A DNA stretch of 64,000 bases from Azospirillum brasilense (GCF_008365405.1 NZ_QOKV01000018.1:1-64000), one strand, 5' to 3'. Shown: positions 15,245-24,790, counted from the stretch's first letter. The notes: generated by a model from the sequence alone, not told the origin. Numbers and translations are program-made.

Positions 15245-17932
15245 GTGACAGAAAGGCAAGGTGTCCTGGACCGGATGGCGGACCTCGGCCGCGCCATGAT
15301 CGGGGGCCTGGGCGCCCTGTCCTGCCGAAGGCCGCGGGTGACGCTGGCGGTCGGGGTGCTGTTGTCCGTCCTGGCCGGCTGGTATTCCGCCGAAAACCTG
15401 ACGATGAGCACCAGCACGTCGGACATGATCGCGCCGGACACCGCTTTCCGCCAGCACACGGAAGAGTACCGGCAGGCCTTCCCCTTCGCCGACGACCAGA
15501 TCGTCGTGGTGGTGGACAGCCCGTCCCCCGACCAGTCGGACGCCGCCGCCGTACGTCTGGCGGAGCGCATGTCCACCCGCAGCGACGTGCTGTCGGCGGT
15601 GGAGGTGCCCTCCGCCGATCCGTACTTCCGCCGGTACGGCCTGCTTTTTCTCAACACGGAAAAATTGCAGGATCTCGCCACCCGGCTGGCCGGCGCGCAG
15701 GCGGCGCTGGGCGCGCTGAACGCCGCGCCGAACCTTCAGGGGCTGGCCGATCTGCTGGACCTGATCCTCACCCACGCGGACGAGGGCGCGCCGGCCACCC
15801 CCGCCGAATTGCTGAACCGGCTGGCGGTCAGCGCCGCGACGGTGGCGGACGGGCATCCGGTGCCGCTGTCCTGGACCGGGCTGGTGCAGGCCGCGGAGGA
15901 GGAGGACCGGGCGGCCAACCGCCGCTTCGTCCTGGCCCGGCCCATTCTGGACAACAGCTCCTTCGGGCGCGGGCGCCCCGCCGTTACCGCAGTGCACGAT
16001 GCCATCGATGCGGTGACGGCGGAGCCGGTCGGCCAGGGGGTCGAGATGCGGGTCACCGGCGCCGTGCCGCTGCGCCAGACGGAACTGGACACCGTCGCCA
16101 ACAGCGCCGGCCTCGCCACCATCCTGTCCTTCATCCTGGTCTCGGCGGTCCTGATCGCCGGGATGCGGTCGGGGCGGCTGATCGCCTGCATCATGGTGGT
16201 CCTGCTGCTCGGCCTGACGTTGAGCGCGGGTGCGGCGGCGTTGACCGTGGGGCGGCTGAACCTGATTTCCGTCACCTGCGCGGTGATGTTCTTCGGGCTG
16301 GGCGACGATTACGGCGGGCATCTCGGCCTGCGCTACCAGGAGGAGCTTCGCCGCGGCCTGCCGCCGCTGGCCGCCGCCATCGAGGCGGTGCGGGCGGTCG
16401 GGCCGGCGCTGGTGCTCAGCACCCTGTGCGCCATCATCGGCTTCCTGTCCTTCGTCCCGACCGCCTATCTGGGGCTGGCGGAGTTCGGCATCATCTCCGC
16501 CGTCGGCATGGTGGTGGCCCTGCTCATCAGCCTGACCCTTCTGCCCGCCCTGATCGTCCTGCTGCGTCCCGGCCCCGGCGTCCCCGCGCCGGAGCGCGAG
16601 GACCGCGGCTTCGCCGGCTGGGTCACCCGTCACCACCGTGCCATCCTCGCCCTGGCCGGAGCCAGCGTCATCCTGTCCATGGCGGCGCTGCCCCTGGTGC
16701 GGCTGGACGTCAACCCGCTGAACCTGCAGGACGAGCGGACGGAGGCCGTCGCCACCTACCGCGATCTGGCCGTCACCCCGCGCACCTCTCCCTATTCCGT
16801 CAACGTCCTGACACCGGACCTCGCGGCGGCGCAGGCTCTGGCCGACCGGCTGCGCCCCCTGCCGGAATCGGGCGGCGTGCGAACCTTCGCCAGCTTCATC
16901 CCCAAGGACCAGGAGGCCAAGCTGCCGATCCTGGCGGACATGTCGCTGCTGCTCGGCCCCAGCCTCACCGCGCCAGCCACCTCGGCCGCGCTGGACCAGG
17001 GCGGGCTGGAGCGCGCCTTCACCACGCTGAAGACGGTTCTGGAGGGTTATCGGACGGACAAGCGCGACGGACCGCCCGAGTTGCGCGCCGCCGTGCAGCG
17101 CCTCGACGGCGCGCTGGCCCGCATCCAGCCGGGGCAGCTCGCCACGCTCGACGCCGCGCTGACCGGGGGCGTGCCGCCGCTGCTCGACCGGCTGCGCGAG
17201 GGCATGGCGGTGGAGCAGCCGGTCACCGCCGACGACGTCCCGGACAGCTTGAAGGCCCGCTGGATCGCCGCGGACGGGCGCGCCCGCGTCGAGGTGCTGC
17301 CCACCCACGACATTTCCGACAGCCGCGAAATGGCCGATTTCGCCGACGCGGTGCTGGCCGTGGCACCCAACGCCACCGGCGCCCCGGTCACGGTGACGGA
17401 GGCGGCACGGGTCGTCGGCTCCTCCTTCCTGGAGGCGACAGCGCTGACGCTGGTGATGATGGTGCTGCTGCTGGTCGCCGTGCAGCGCTCGGTGACCGGG
17501 ATGGTGCTGATCCTGGCGCCGCTGGTCCTGGCCGCCCTGTGGACGATGGCGACCGCCGGTCTGCTGGACATCCCCTTCAACTTCGCCAACGTGATCGTCA
17601 TCCCGCTGCTGTTCGCGCTCGGCGTGTCGAGCAGCATCCACATGGTCTCGCGCGGGCAGGATCTGGTGCGGGAAGGGGCGTCGGACAGCGATTTCGGCAT
17701 CGAGCTGCTGGTGACCAGCACGCCGCGCGCCGTCCTGGTCAGCACGCTGACCACCAGCACCGCCTTCGCCACGCTGGCGCTGTCCAGCCACCGCGGCCTG
17801 TCCAGCATGGGGGTGCTGCTGGCGGTGTCGATCACCTACACGATCATCTCGTCGCTGGTGGTCCTGCCGGCGCTGATGATCCTGTGGCACCGCTGGCGAC
17901 TTCGCCGCAGACCAGCAGTCCCGGCGCGGTGA
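15245..17932 (+). CDS. hpnN: Hopanoid transporter HpnN (RND/MMPL family)
   Basis: HpnN is an RND-type inner-membrane transporter that moves hopanoids to the outer membrane. The product is 895 residues with two repeated halves, each with one leading membrane helix, a large periplasmic loop, and a cluster of five or more helices (about residues 260-430 and 720-890). I chose GTG at 15245, preceded by AGGGAGA; an ATG at 15275 is the alternative and the frame further upstream overlaps the promoter motif. The last 89 bp are antisense to the end of the beta-propeller gene on the other strand. Squalene-hopene cyclase is divergent from it. Confidence 0.93.
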   Translation: MTERQGVLDRMADLGRAMIGGLGALSCRRPRVTLAVGVLLSVLAGWYSAENLTMSTSTSDMIAPDTAFRQHTEEYRQAFPFADDQIVVVVDSPSPDQSDAAAVRLAERMSTRSDVLSAVEVPSADPYFRRYGLLFLNTEKLQDLATRLAGAQAALGALNAAPNLQGLADLLDLILTHADEGAPATPAELLNRLAVSAATVADGHPVPLSWTGLVQAAEEEDRAANRRFVLARPILDNSSFGRGRPAVTAVHDAIDAVTAEPVGQGVEMRVTGAVPLRQTELDTVANSAGLATILSFILVSAVLIAGMRSGRLIACIMVVLLLGLTLSAGAAALTVGRLNLISVTCAVMFFGLGDDYGGHLGLRYQEELRRGLPPLAAAIEAVRAVGPALVLSTLCAIIGFLSFVPTAYLGLAEFGIISAVGMVVALLISLTLLPALIVLLRPGPGVPAPEREDRGFAGWVTRHHRAILALAGASVILSMAALPLVRLDVNPLNLQDERTEAVATYRDLAVTPRTSPYSVNVLTPDLAAAQALADRLRPLPESGGVRTFASFIPKDQEAKLPILADMSLLLGPSLTAPATSAALDQGGLERAFTTLKTVLEGYRTDKRDGPPELRAAVQRLDGALARIQPGQLATLDAALTGGVPPLLDRLREGMAVEQPVTADDVPDSLKARWIAADGRARVEVLPTHDISDSREMADFADAVLAVAPNATGAPVTVTEAARVVGSSFLEATALTLVMMVLLLVAVQRSVTGMVLILAPLVLAALWTMATAGLLDIPFNFANVIVIPLLFALGVSSSIHMVSRGQDLVREGASDSDFGIELLVTSTPRAVLVSTLTTSTAFATLALSSHRGLSSMGVLLAVSITYTIISSLVVLPALMILWHRWRLRRRPAVPAR

Positions 17933-18899
17933 CCGACCCGACGATCAGCCGCCCGTTCCAGGACAGGGCGACCGTGGCGGCGGAAAAGCGCCGCCCGTCC
18001 TCGTCCAGCAGGATCTCCGTTCCGGCAGGGCCGACCGCCGCGACGCGGGTCGGTGCCGCCGCCCCGCCCGGCCAGCCGTAACGGTGCAGCGCCAGCCGGA
18101 CCGGCGAGGGATGCAGGGCCACCAGCAGGCGGCCGTCCGGGGCCATCGTCAGGTTGTCCGGCCCACCGGGCACGGCGATGCGCCGCGGCGGGGCCTGCGG
18201 GTCGGACAGGGGGTAGACGAGCAGCGCCTCCTCCCGCGTGGCGGCGACGGTCAGGCGGTCATGGCTGGGGTCGGGAAGCAGGCCGTTGGCGAAGCCGATC
18301 CCGTCGACCAGGACGCGGGCGTGGTCGTTTTCCACCAGACCGACGAAGCCGTGGCGCCCGCCGAGGACGTTGTCCTGGATCACCGCGCCCCAGCCGCAGC
18401 CGCCGTGGCTGCTGGTGAACAGGAAACGCTCACCATTGAGGAAAGCGACGTCGTTGGCCCGACAGAGCAATGGACCGGCGGTGGTGTCTTGGTGGGTTAG
18501 GGTGGCGCCGTCCAGGCGGTAGCGCTCGACCGTGGCCGATCCGTCCTCCTGGCGGCTGATGGCGAGCAGGGAGCGCGCGCCGTCCGGTTCCACGCGCAGA
18601 TCGATGCCCGCCGGGCGCAGGCCGGTGGCGAGAGGGATGGCGGCGACGGCCGGTGCGTCGAGGGATCGCAAGTTCAGCAGATAGAGCCCGCCCATGGTTC
18701 CGGCCCGGCGGTCGTAGGCGGACAGCACCGCCTGATTGCGCGCGGCGTCGAGCGCCATGTCCTCAATGCCGGTGACGGGGAGGCCGTTCGCGGTGACGGA
18801 GACGGTGCGGCAGTCGGCGTGGGCGGGGTGGGTGAGGAGGGCGAGGAGAAGCAAGCTGGGGGCAAGACTTTGCAACGCCTCACGCCCCTCACGCCACAC
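17844..18899 (-). CDS. Secreted beta-propeller protein (SMP-30/paraoxonase-like)
   Basis: The 351-residue product opens with a signal peptide ending near THPAHA-DC, then shows repeated beta-propeller blades of the strictosidine synthase, SMP-30 and arylesterase type (for example GPDNLTMAPDGRLLVAL and NDVAFLNGERFLFTSS). The asparagine and aspartate residues that bind calcium in such enzymes appear plausible but cannot be assigned with certainty. Substrate is unknown. The start overlaps the end of the sulfotransferase gene by 11 bp, so the two are cotranscribed. The end overlaps hpnN tail to tail by 89 bp. Its place in the hopanoid locus hints at lipid-related work in the periplasm. Confidence 0.75.
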   Translation of the reverse strand: MWREGREALQSLAPSLLLLALLTHPAHADCRTVSVTANGLPVTGIEDMALDAARNQAVLSAYDRRAGTMGGLYLLNLRSLDAPAVAAIPLATGLRPAGIDLRVEPDGARSLLAISRQEDGSATVERYRLDGATLTHQDTTAGPLLCRANDVAFLNGERFLFTSSHGGCGWGAVIQDNVLGGRHGFVGLVENDHARVLVDGIGFANGLLPDPSHDRLTVAATREEALLVYPLSDPQAPPRRIAVPGGPDNLTMAPDGRLLVALHPSPVRLALHRYGWPGGAAAPTRVAAVGPAGTEILLDEDGRRFSAATVALSWNGRLIVGSVTAPGLLVCGEVASGATGSSAPAGPPATR

Positions 18900-20016
18900 C
18901 GGCCCCCCAGCGCGCGACGAAGGGCGCCCATTCGCGGTCCACCCGCTCCCGCCCCTCGTCGGACAGGCGGTGGCGGTTCTTCGCGTAATTGCTCACCGCC
19001 CCCAGATACGCCTCGAACTTCGGCCGCGCCGCCGCGTAACCCGGCAACTCCAGCGTTTGGTACAGCCGCTCCACCTCCTCCAGCGGCGCGCGCTCAAAGC
19101 GCTCGAACGGCACCTCGGCGAAGCGGTTCGCCGGCAGGTCCGCCGTGTCGTCGAGCAGCGCCTGCATGATGCGTGGATAGTGGTCCAGCACAACCCGCTC
19201 GACGTCGATGTGCCCGTGCGGCTGGAGCGCCAGCCGCGCCAGCAGCGTCCGGTAGAAGCCCACCGTGGACACGAACACCGCCCGCGGGTCGCGGTGGATG
19301 TGGATGAAGCGCGCGTCGGGCCAGATCTCCCGCATCATGGCGACCCGCGCGCTGTAGACCGGGTTCTTCAGCAGGATGCAGCGCCCGCCCTGGGCGATCG
19401 ACACCTTCTCCAGGAAATAGAGGAAGCGGCGCTTCCAGGCCTCCCGCTCCGCCGCCGTGCAACCGTCGAAATACAGGCCGCGCCGCAGGTTCTCGTCGAA
19501 CCGTTCCGGAAAATAGAGGCCATGGTAGAAGGAGATCGGCGACATGTTCGCCAGCGCGATCTCGTCCTCCTGCGGGCTGTCGGCCTTGACCGGCACGTTG
19601 TCGATGTAGCGCCGCTCCGGCAGGGCGCGGGCGAGCAGCGGCCGCAGGACCGAGCCCAGCCCGAGCATGTCCCAGGGCAGGCCGACCGCGAAGGGGTCGA
19701 TGATGCCGAATTGCGGGTCACGGCTCAGCACGTTGTAGAGGTGGGTGGTGCCGCTGCGCCAATGGCCGAGGATGAAAACCGGCGGCGGCAGTCCGGCGGT
19801 CTTCCGGCGCCGCGCCGCCACCCACCCGGCCTCCGCCAACGAGAAGGGCGCGCGCCCGAGGGCCGAGCCCAACGCCGCCAGCGCCGTCGGCCAGCCGCGC
19901 CCCCGCGGCCCGCCGTTGCGCGCCAGCACGGTCAGCAGGGTGATGGCGTCGCAGCCATACAGCGGATGGTCCGGGATCGGTGCCCAGCCGCTTGCCCTTT
20001 TCGCCGGTCCACCCAT
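18889..20016 (-). CDS. Sulfotransferase family protein
   Basis: The 375-residue product carries both PAPS-binding elements of the Sulfotransfer_3 type: the 5'-phosphosulfate loop (FILGHWRSGTTH, about residues 81-92) and the 3'-phosphate segment (FIHIHRDPRAVFVS). Enzymes of this type move sulfate from PAPS to hydroxyls of sugars or lipids. No signal peptide or clear membrane segment is visible. The ATG at 20016 has an excellent GGGAGGT site; the frame upstream is not needed. It lies between hpnN and hpnM, on the minus strand, and is coupled to the beta-propeller gene. A sulfated hopanoid or glycan product is an open possibility. Confidence 0.85.
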   Translation of the reverse strand: MGGPAKRASGWAPIPDHPLYGCDAITLLTVLARNGGPRGRGWPTALAALGSALGRAPFSLAEAGWVAARRRKTAGLPPPVFILGHWRSGTTHLYNVLSRDPQFGIIDPFAVGLPWDMLGLGSVLRPLLARALPERRYIDNVPVKADSPQEDEIALANMSPISFYHGLYFPERFDENLRRGLYFDGCTAAEREAWKRRFLYFLEKVSIAQGGRCILLKNPVYSARVAMMREIWPDARFIHIHRDPRAVFVSTVGFYRTLLARLALQPHGHIDVERVVLDHYPRIMQALLDDTADLPANRFAEVPFERFERAPLEEVERLYQTLELPGYAAARPKFEAYLGAVSNYAKNRHRLSDEGRERVDREWAPFVARWGAGVA

Positions 20017-20154
20017 CCGGACACCTCCCTTCGACAGCATCGCGCAGGAGGATAGACCGGCCCGGACGCTGTTACATCCCACACGGACGGTTGAATCCGC
20101 CTGCCCCGAACGGGCAGATTTCCACGACCAATGCAGGAGCATGGGAACGCCGCG

Positions 20155-20805
20155 ATGATTGGTTCTTTCTCACGCCGGACATGGATGCGCGCCGCGCTCG
20201 CGCTGGCCGTCCTGGCGGCCGGCCTGCTGCCGGTTCCCGCCGTGGCCCAGCAAGCCGGCACCACGCCGGGCGCCCGCGCCACGGTGGCCCGGCTGAACGA
20301 GGCCATCCTGTCCCTGATGCAAGGGGCGGCGGGACGGGAGCCGGCGCGGGCGCGGCTTCAGCGCTTCCTGCCGGTGATGCTGGACACCTTCGATCTGGAG
20401 GCCGCTCTGCGGGTCGCCGCCGCCCCCTATTTCGACCAGTCCGCCGAGCCGGAGAAGCGGCAGGCGCTGGACGCCTTCGCCCGGCGCAGCGCCGCCCAGT
20501 ATGTCGACCGTTTCGACAGCTACGACGGCCAGCGGCTCGACATCGTCGGCGAGCGGCCGGCCCCGCGCGGGATGCTGCTGGTCGACACCGATCTGGTGCG
20601 CGCGGGCAAGGCGCCGGTGCGGCTGAGCTACCTGCTGCGTCCGGAAGGCGACCGCTGGCGCATCCTCGACGTGCTGGCGAAGGGCACGGTCAGCCAGCTC
20701 GCCACCCAGCGCTCGGAGTTCCAGAGCACGCTGCGCGGCGGCGGGCTGGCCGCCCTGACCCGTGACCTGAACAGCAACGCCGACCGCATCCTCGGCGGGG
20801 CGTAG
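20155..20805 (+). CDS. hpnM: HpnM, Ttg2D/MlaC-like periplasmic protein
   Basis: HpnM belongs to the toluene-tolerance Ttg2D/MlaC family of periplasmic lipid carriers and is a regular member of hopanoid clusters. The product has a signal peptide (MRAALALAVLAAGLLPVPAVAQ) and then a helix-rich start with a beta-sheet core, ending in the usual LATQRSEF and NADRIL region. I chose the ATG at 20155 (216 residues); ATG at 20131 is possible but has no ribosome site, whereas AGGAG lies at 20135-20139. hpnA begins five bases after its stop, so the pair is an operon. Its presence fits lipid transfer to the outer membrane together with HpnN. Confidence 0.88.
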   Translation: MIGSFSRRTWMRAALALAVLAAGLLPVPAVAQQAGTTPGARATVARLNEAILSLMQGAAGREPARARLQRFLPVMLDTFDLEAALRVAAAPYFDQSAEPEKRQALDAFARRSAAQYVDRFDSYDGQRLDIVGERPAPRGMLLVDTDLVRAGKAPVRLSYLLRPEGDRWRILDVLAKGTVSQLATQRSEFQSTLRGGGLAALTRDLNSNADRILGGA

Positions 20806-20809
20806 GCGC

Positions 20810-21775
20810 ATGGGCATCACCCTCGTCACCGGGGGCAGCGGCTTCATCGGCGGGCATCTGGTGGCGGCGCTGGCGGCGCGGGGCGAGCGGGTGCGCATCC
20901 TCGACCTTCAGGAGCCGCCGGACGGCCTGCCGCCGGGCGTGGAGTTCCGGCAAGGCTCCATCCTCGACGAGTCGGCGATGGCCGGCGCGCTGGAGGGGGT
21001 GGCGCGGGTCCATCACCTCGCCGCCGTCGCCACGCTGTGGGACCGTGACCCGACCGTCTTCGACCGGGTGAACCGGCAGGGCACGCGGGTGGTTCTTGAC
21101 GCGGCGGCGCGGGCGCCGGGATTGCGGCGTTTCGTCCATTGCTCGACCGAGGCCGTGATGATCGGCCACCCGCCGCCCCGCCGGCTAGACGAGCGCGCCG
21201 ATCCGGGGCTGGAGGCGCTGGCCGGCCCCTACTGCCGGTCCAAGTATCTGGCCGAGAAGGACGCGCTGGCCGCGGCGGCGCAAGGGCTGCCGGTGGTGGT
21301 GGTGAACCCGACGGCGCCCATCGGCCCCGGCGACCGGCTGCCCACCCCGCCGAACGCCATGCTGCGCCTGTTCCGGCGCGGCGGGCCGCGGCTGATCCTC
21401 GATTGCGTGCTGAACCTCGTGGACGTGCGCGACGTGGCGCAGGGGATGATCCTGGCGGCGGAGCGCGGGCGGTTGGGGGAGCGCTACATTCTGGGGGGAG
21501 AGGACATCGGGTTGGGCGATCTGGCGGGGCGGATCGACCGGCTGTGCGGCAGGGTGCCGCTTCGCCGCCATCCCGTGCCGCCGGCTTTGGCGTTGGCGGC
21601 CGCACGGGTGGAGGAATGGCTGTCGGACCATGTGACGCGCCGCCCACCCACCGCATCGGTGACGGGCGTCCGGCTGGCGCTGGGCGGTGCCGGCTTCGAC
21701 AGCGGCAAGGCGATGCGGGAGCTGGGCTACACGGTCAGGCCGCTGGAGGCGAGTTTGAGGGCGGCGTTGGAATAG
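20810..21775 (+). CDS. hpnA: Hopanoid-associated sugar epimerase HpnA
   Basis: The 321-residue product is an extended short-chain dehydrogenase. The NAD-binding GGSGFIGG loop lies at residues 8-15 and the Y-x3-K catalytic pair is in YCRSKYLAEK. HpnA is named from hopanoid clusters; its exact substrate is not settled, and a nucleotide-sugar role has been proposed. It is translated right after hpnM. Downstream, a strong hairpin repeat occupies the gap to cueR. The family name rests on context plus resemblance, since epimerases of this type are common, and another lipid or sugar substrate is possible. Confidence 0.85.
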   Translation: MGITLVTGGSGFIGGHLVAALAARGERVRILDLQEPPDGLPPGVEFRQGSILDESAMAGALEGVARVHHLAAVATLWDRDPTVFDRVNRQGTRVVLDAAARAPGLRRFVHCSTEAVMIGHPPPRRLDERADPGLEALAGPYCRSKYLAEKDALAAAAQGLPVVVVNPTAPIGPGDRLPTPPNAMLRLFRRGGPRLILDCVLNLVDVRDVAQGMILAAERGRLGERYILGGEDIGLGDLAGRIDRLCGRVPLRRHPVPPALALAAARVEEWLSDHVTRRPPTASVTGVRLALGGAGFDSGKAMRELGYTVRPLEASLRAALE

Positions 21776-21782
21776 CGGCTTG

Positions 21783-21889
21783 CCCCCACCCTTCCCACGG
21801 CTTCGCCGCGGGCCCCTAACCCTCCCCCGCTGCGCAGGAGAGGGAGATTGTTCCCTCCCCTGCGCAGCGGGGGAGGGTTAGGGAGGGGG
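21783..21889. repeat. Short intergenic hairpin repeat, copy 1
   Basis: CCTAACCCTCCCCCGCTGCG and its near-perfect reverse complement face each other around a small A/T-containing loop, giving a stem of about 30 bp (arms about 21813-21845 and 21853-21885). A small GC hairpin precedes it. It lies between the convergent hpnA and cueR genes. A related element sits at 60291-60378. Confidence 0.75.
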
Positions 21890-21909
21890 CTCGTGAGGTG
21901 GAATTACGG

Positions 21910-22338
21910 TCAGTCCTCGTGGCAACAACCCCCTCCACCCTCCTCCAGATCCCGCAGGATCGGGCAATCCGGCCGCTCGTCGCCGTGGCAGGCGTGCGCC
22001 AGATGCGTCAGCGTGTCGCTCATCGCGCGCAGCTCGGCGATCTTGGCCTCCAGCTCCGCCACATGGTCGAGCGCCACGCGCTTCACCTCGGCGCTGGAAC
22101 GGCTGCGGTCCTGCCACAGCCCGACCAGGATCTGGATGCGCTCGATGCTGAAGCCCAGCGTCCGCGCCCGCTTGACGAAACGCAGGACATTCACGTCGCT
22201 GGACGAATAGACGCGGTAGCCCGCCGCCGTCCGCCCGGCCTCGGGGATCAGGCCGATGGACTCGTAGTAGCGGATCAGCTTGGCGTTGACGCCGGACGCC
22301 TTCGCCGCGTCGCCGATGGTCATGCCGCCGGCGTTCAT
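21910..22338 (-). CDS. cueR: Copper-responsive MerR regulator CueR
   Basis: CueR activates copper efflux promoters when it binds Cu(I). The 142-residue product has the MerR DNA-binding head (MTIGDAAKASGVNAKLIRYY) and a dimer helix. Metal ligands C117 and C125 are eight residues apart, as in the known protein, and a CC pair sits near the end (138-139). The start ATG overlaps the copA stop as ATGA, so the regulator is made from the same transcript as the pump. If the operator at 24774-24790 drives copA, CueR then controls its own level. A second in-frame ATG at 22323 is also possible. Confidence 0.93.
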   Translation of the reverse strand: MNAGGMTIGDAAKASGVNAKLIRYYESIGLIPEAGRTAAGYRVYSSSDVNVLRFVKRARTLGFSIERIQILVGLWQDRSRSSAEVKRVALDHVAELEAKIAELRAMSDTLTHLAHACHGDERPDCPILRDLEEGGGGCCHED

Positions 22339-24731
22339 GGCTTCCACCCCCGCAGCGACAGGGCGTTCAGGACGACGCTGACCGAACTCAGCGCCATCGC
22401 CGCCCCGGCCAGCACCGGGCTGAGCAGGCCCGACGCCGCCAGCGGGATGCCGACCAGATTGTAGATGAAGGCCCAGAACAGTCCCTGGCGGATCTTGGAA
22501 TAGGTGCGGCGCGACACGTCGATGGAACCGGCGACCAGGGCCGGATCGCCTCGCATCAGCGTGACCCCGGCGGTGTGCATCGCCACGTCGGTGCCGGTCG
22601 CCATGGCGATGCCGACGTCGGCGGCGGCCAGCGCCGGGGCGTCGTTGATGCCGTCGCCGACCATGCCCACCACCTTGCCCTCCGCCTTCAGCGTCGCCAC
22701 TACGTCGGCCTTGCCATCCGGCAGCACCTCGGCGAAGACGCGGTCGATGCCCAGGTCGGCGGCCACCGCGCGGGCGGCGCCGGCACCGTCGCCGGTGACC
22801 ATCACCGTCTCCACCCCCTGCGCCTTCAGGGAGCGGACGGCGACGCGGGCGCTCTCCTTCACCGTGTCGCCGAAGGCGACGAGGCCCAGACCGCGCCGCT
22901 CCGGCGCCGTTTCGGCCAGCCAGGACACAGTGCGCCCCGCAGCTTCCAGCGCCGCCGCCCGCGACTCCAGGCCTGCGTCGGACAGGCCGCTTTCCGTGAT
23001 CAGCCGCCTGCTGCCCAGCAGAAGGGCGCGGCCCTCCACCGTCGCCGACACGCCGCGCCCGGCCAGCGCCTTGAAGCCCTCCGGAGTCGTGGCCGCTATA
23101 CCCTGTTCCGCCGCACGGTCGCGGACGGCGCGGGCCAGCGGGTGCTCGCTGCCGGACTGGAGCGCCGCGGCCAGCCGCAGCAACTCCGCGTCGTCGAAGC
23201 CATCCGCGGGCACCAGATCGGTGACACGGGGCTTGCCCTCGGTCAGCGTGCCGGTCTTGTCGAAGGCCACGGCGGTGATGGCGTGGGCGCGCTCCAGCGC
23301 CTCCGCGTCCTTGATCAGGATGCCGTGACGCGCCGCCGCCCCGGTGCCGACCATGATGGCGGTCGGCGTGGCGAGGCCCAGCGCGCAGGGGCAGGCGATG
23401 ACCAGGACCGACACCGCCGTGATGATCGCCGTCTCCGCGTTCCCGGTGCCGATCCACCAGCCGGCCAGCGTCACCACGGCGATGCCCAGCACCACCGGCA
23501 CGAAGACCGCCGCCACCCTGTCGACCAGCCGCTGGATCGGCGCCTTGGACGCCTGGGCGCCCTCGACCATGCGGACGATTTTGGCGAGCATCGTCTCGGC
23601 GCCCACCGCCACCGTCTCGACCAGCAGCAGCCCGTCCACGTTGATCGAGCCGCCGGTGACGCGGGAGCCCGGCGCCTTCTCCACCGGCAGGCTCTCGCCG
23701 GTCAGCATGGATTCGTCCACGCTGCCCGTCCCCTCCACCACGCGTCCGTCCACGGGGATGCGCTCACCGGGGCGGACCGCCACACGGTCGCCGACGCGCA
23801 CCTGGGCGATGGGCAGTTCCGTCTCGACGCCGTCGCGGCGGACGCGGGCGGTGTCGGGGCGAAGCTGCATTAGCGCGCGGATCGCCGCCGCCGTCCGGCC
23901 CTTGGCGCGGGCCTCCAGCCACTTGCCGAGCAGCACGAAGGTGATCAGCACCGCCGACGCCTCGAAATAGAGGTGCGGCGTGTGGCCCGGATGCGCCGTC
24001 AGCATCATGTAGACGCTGAGCCCCCAGGCCGCCGAGGTGCCGAGCGCCACCAGCAGGTCCATGTTGCCGGACCCGGCGCGCGCCGCCATGAAACCGGCCC
24101 GGTAGAAGCGCCAGCCCAGCCAGAACTGCACCGGCGTCGCCAGCAGGAACTGCGCCCAGGGCGGCAGCATCAGATTCAACCCCAGCAGGTCCCCCGCCAT
24201 GCCGAGAACCAGCGGCGCCGACAGGGCGGCGGCGATCAGCACATGGTGGAGGTCCCGGCGGTCGCGCTCCCGCGCCGGGTCCTCAGCCGCCGCTACGGAC
24301 TCGGCCTCGGCGACGGGGGCGGCGGTGAAGCCGGTCATCTCGACGGCCTCGGCCAGCCGGCCAGCGTCCACCGTCCCGGCATAGGCGGTGACGTGTGCCC
24401 GCTCCGTCGCCAAGTTGACGGCGGCGGATTCCACCCCCGGCACGCGCAGCAGCGCCTTTTCGACGCGGGCGACGCAGGAGGCGCAGGTCATTCCTCCAAC
24501 CGTCAGGTCGAACGCCTGCCTCTGCGGTTCGAAGCCGACGTTTTCGATGGCCTCCGCCACCGCCCGCGGATCGGGATCGCCCGCGAAGGCGACCCGCGCC
24601 CGCTCGGTGGCGAGGTTGACCGACACATTGGTGACGCCCGGCAGACGCGACAGCGCCTTTTCCACCCGCCCCACGCAGGAGGCGCAGGTCATGCCGGAAA
24701 TGCCGATGTCGAGGTCGGTGGTGGCGGACAT
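22335..24731 (-). CDS. copA: Copper-exporting P-type ATPase CopA
   Basis: CopA pumps Cu(I) from the cytoplasm. The 798-residue product has two N-terminal heavy-metal domains with MTCASC (CxxC at residues 16-19 and 83-86), about eight membrane segments, the ion-binding CPC at 447-449, DKTGT with the phosphorylated Asp near 491, and GDGINDAPAL. I chose ATG 24731, preceded by AAAGGA; the longer frame crosses the operator. It overlaps cueR at its 3' end. Upstream, a CueR-type dyad and a modular hairpin repeat separate it from copZ, so copA and copZ each have their own operator. Confidence 0.96.
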   Translation of the reverse strand: MSATTDLDIGISGMTCASCVGRVEKALSRLPGVTNVSVNLATERARVAFAGDPDPRAVAEAIENVGFEPQRQAFDLTVGGMTCASCVARVEKALLRVPGVESAAVNLATERAHVTAYAGTVDAGRLAEAVEMTGFTAAPVAEAESVAAAEDPARERDRRDLHHVLIAAALSAPLVLGMAGDLLGLNLMLPPWAQFLLATPVQFWLGWRFYRAGFMAARAGSGNMDLLVALGTSAAWGLSVYMMLTAHPGHTPHLYFEASAVLITFVLLGKWLEARAKGRTAAAIRALMQLRPDTARVRRDGVETELPIAQVRVGDRVAVRPGERIPVDGRVVEGTGSVDESMLTGESLPVEKAPGSRVTGGSINVDGLLLVETVAVGAETMLAKIVRMVEGAQASKAPIQRLVDRVAAVFVPVVLGIAVVTLAGWWIGTGNAETAIITAVSVLVIACPCALGLATPTAIMVGTGAAARHGILIKDAEALERAHAITAVAFDKTGTLTEGKPRVTDLVPADGFDDAELLRLAAALQSGSEHPLARAVRDRAAEQGIAATTPEGFKALAGRGVSATVEGRALLLGSRRLITESGLSDAGLESRAAALEAAGRTVSWLAETAPERRGLGLVAFGDTVKESARVAVRSLKAQGVETVMVTGDGAGAARAVAADLGIDRVFAEVLPDGKADVVATLKAEGKVVGMVGDGINDAPALAAADVGIAMATGTDVAMHTAGVTLMRGDPALVAGSIDVSRRTYSKIRQGLFWAFIYNLVGIPLAASGLLSPVLAGAAMALSSVSVVLNALSLRGWKP

Positions 24732-24773
24732 GATCGTCCTTTCTTCGTCGTCAACCGGCACCCTCCGATAAGG

Positions 24774-24790
24774 CTTCCAATGACTGGAAG
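24774..24790 (-). promoter_or_regulatory. CueR-type operator before copA
   Basis: CTTCCA-ATGAC-TGGAAG is a clean dyad between a TTGATC box (upstream, minus strand) and a TTATCG-like box, with a long spacer of the MerR type. It lies 43 bp upstream of the copA ATG. The same dyad occurs before copZ. Confidence 0.75.
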
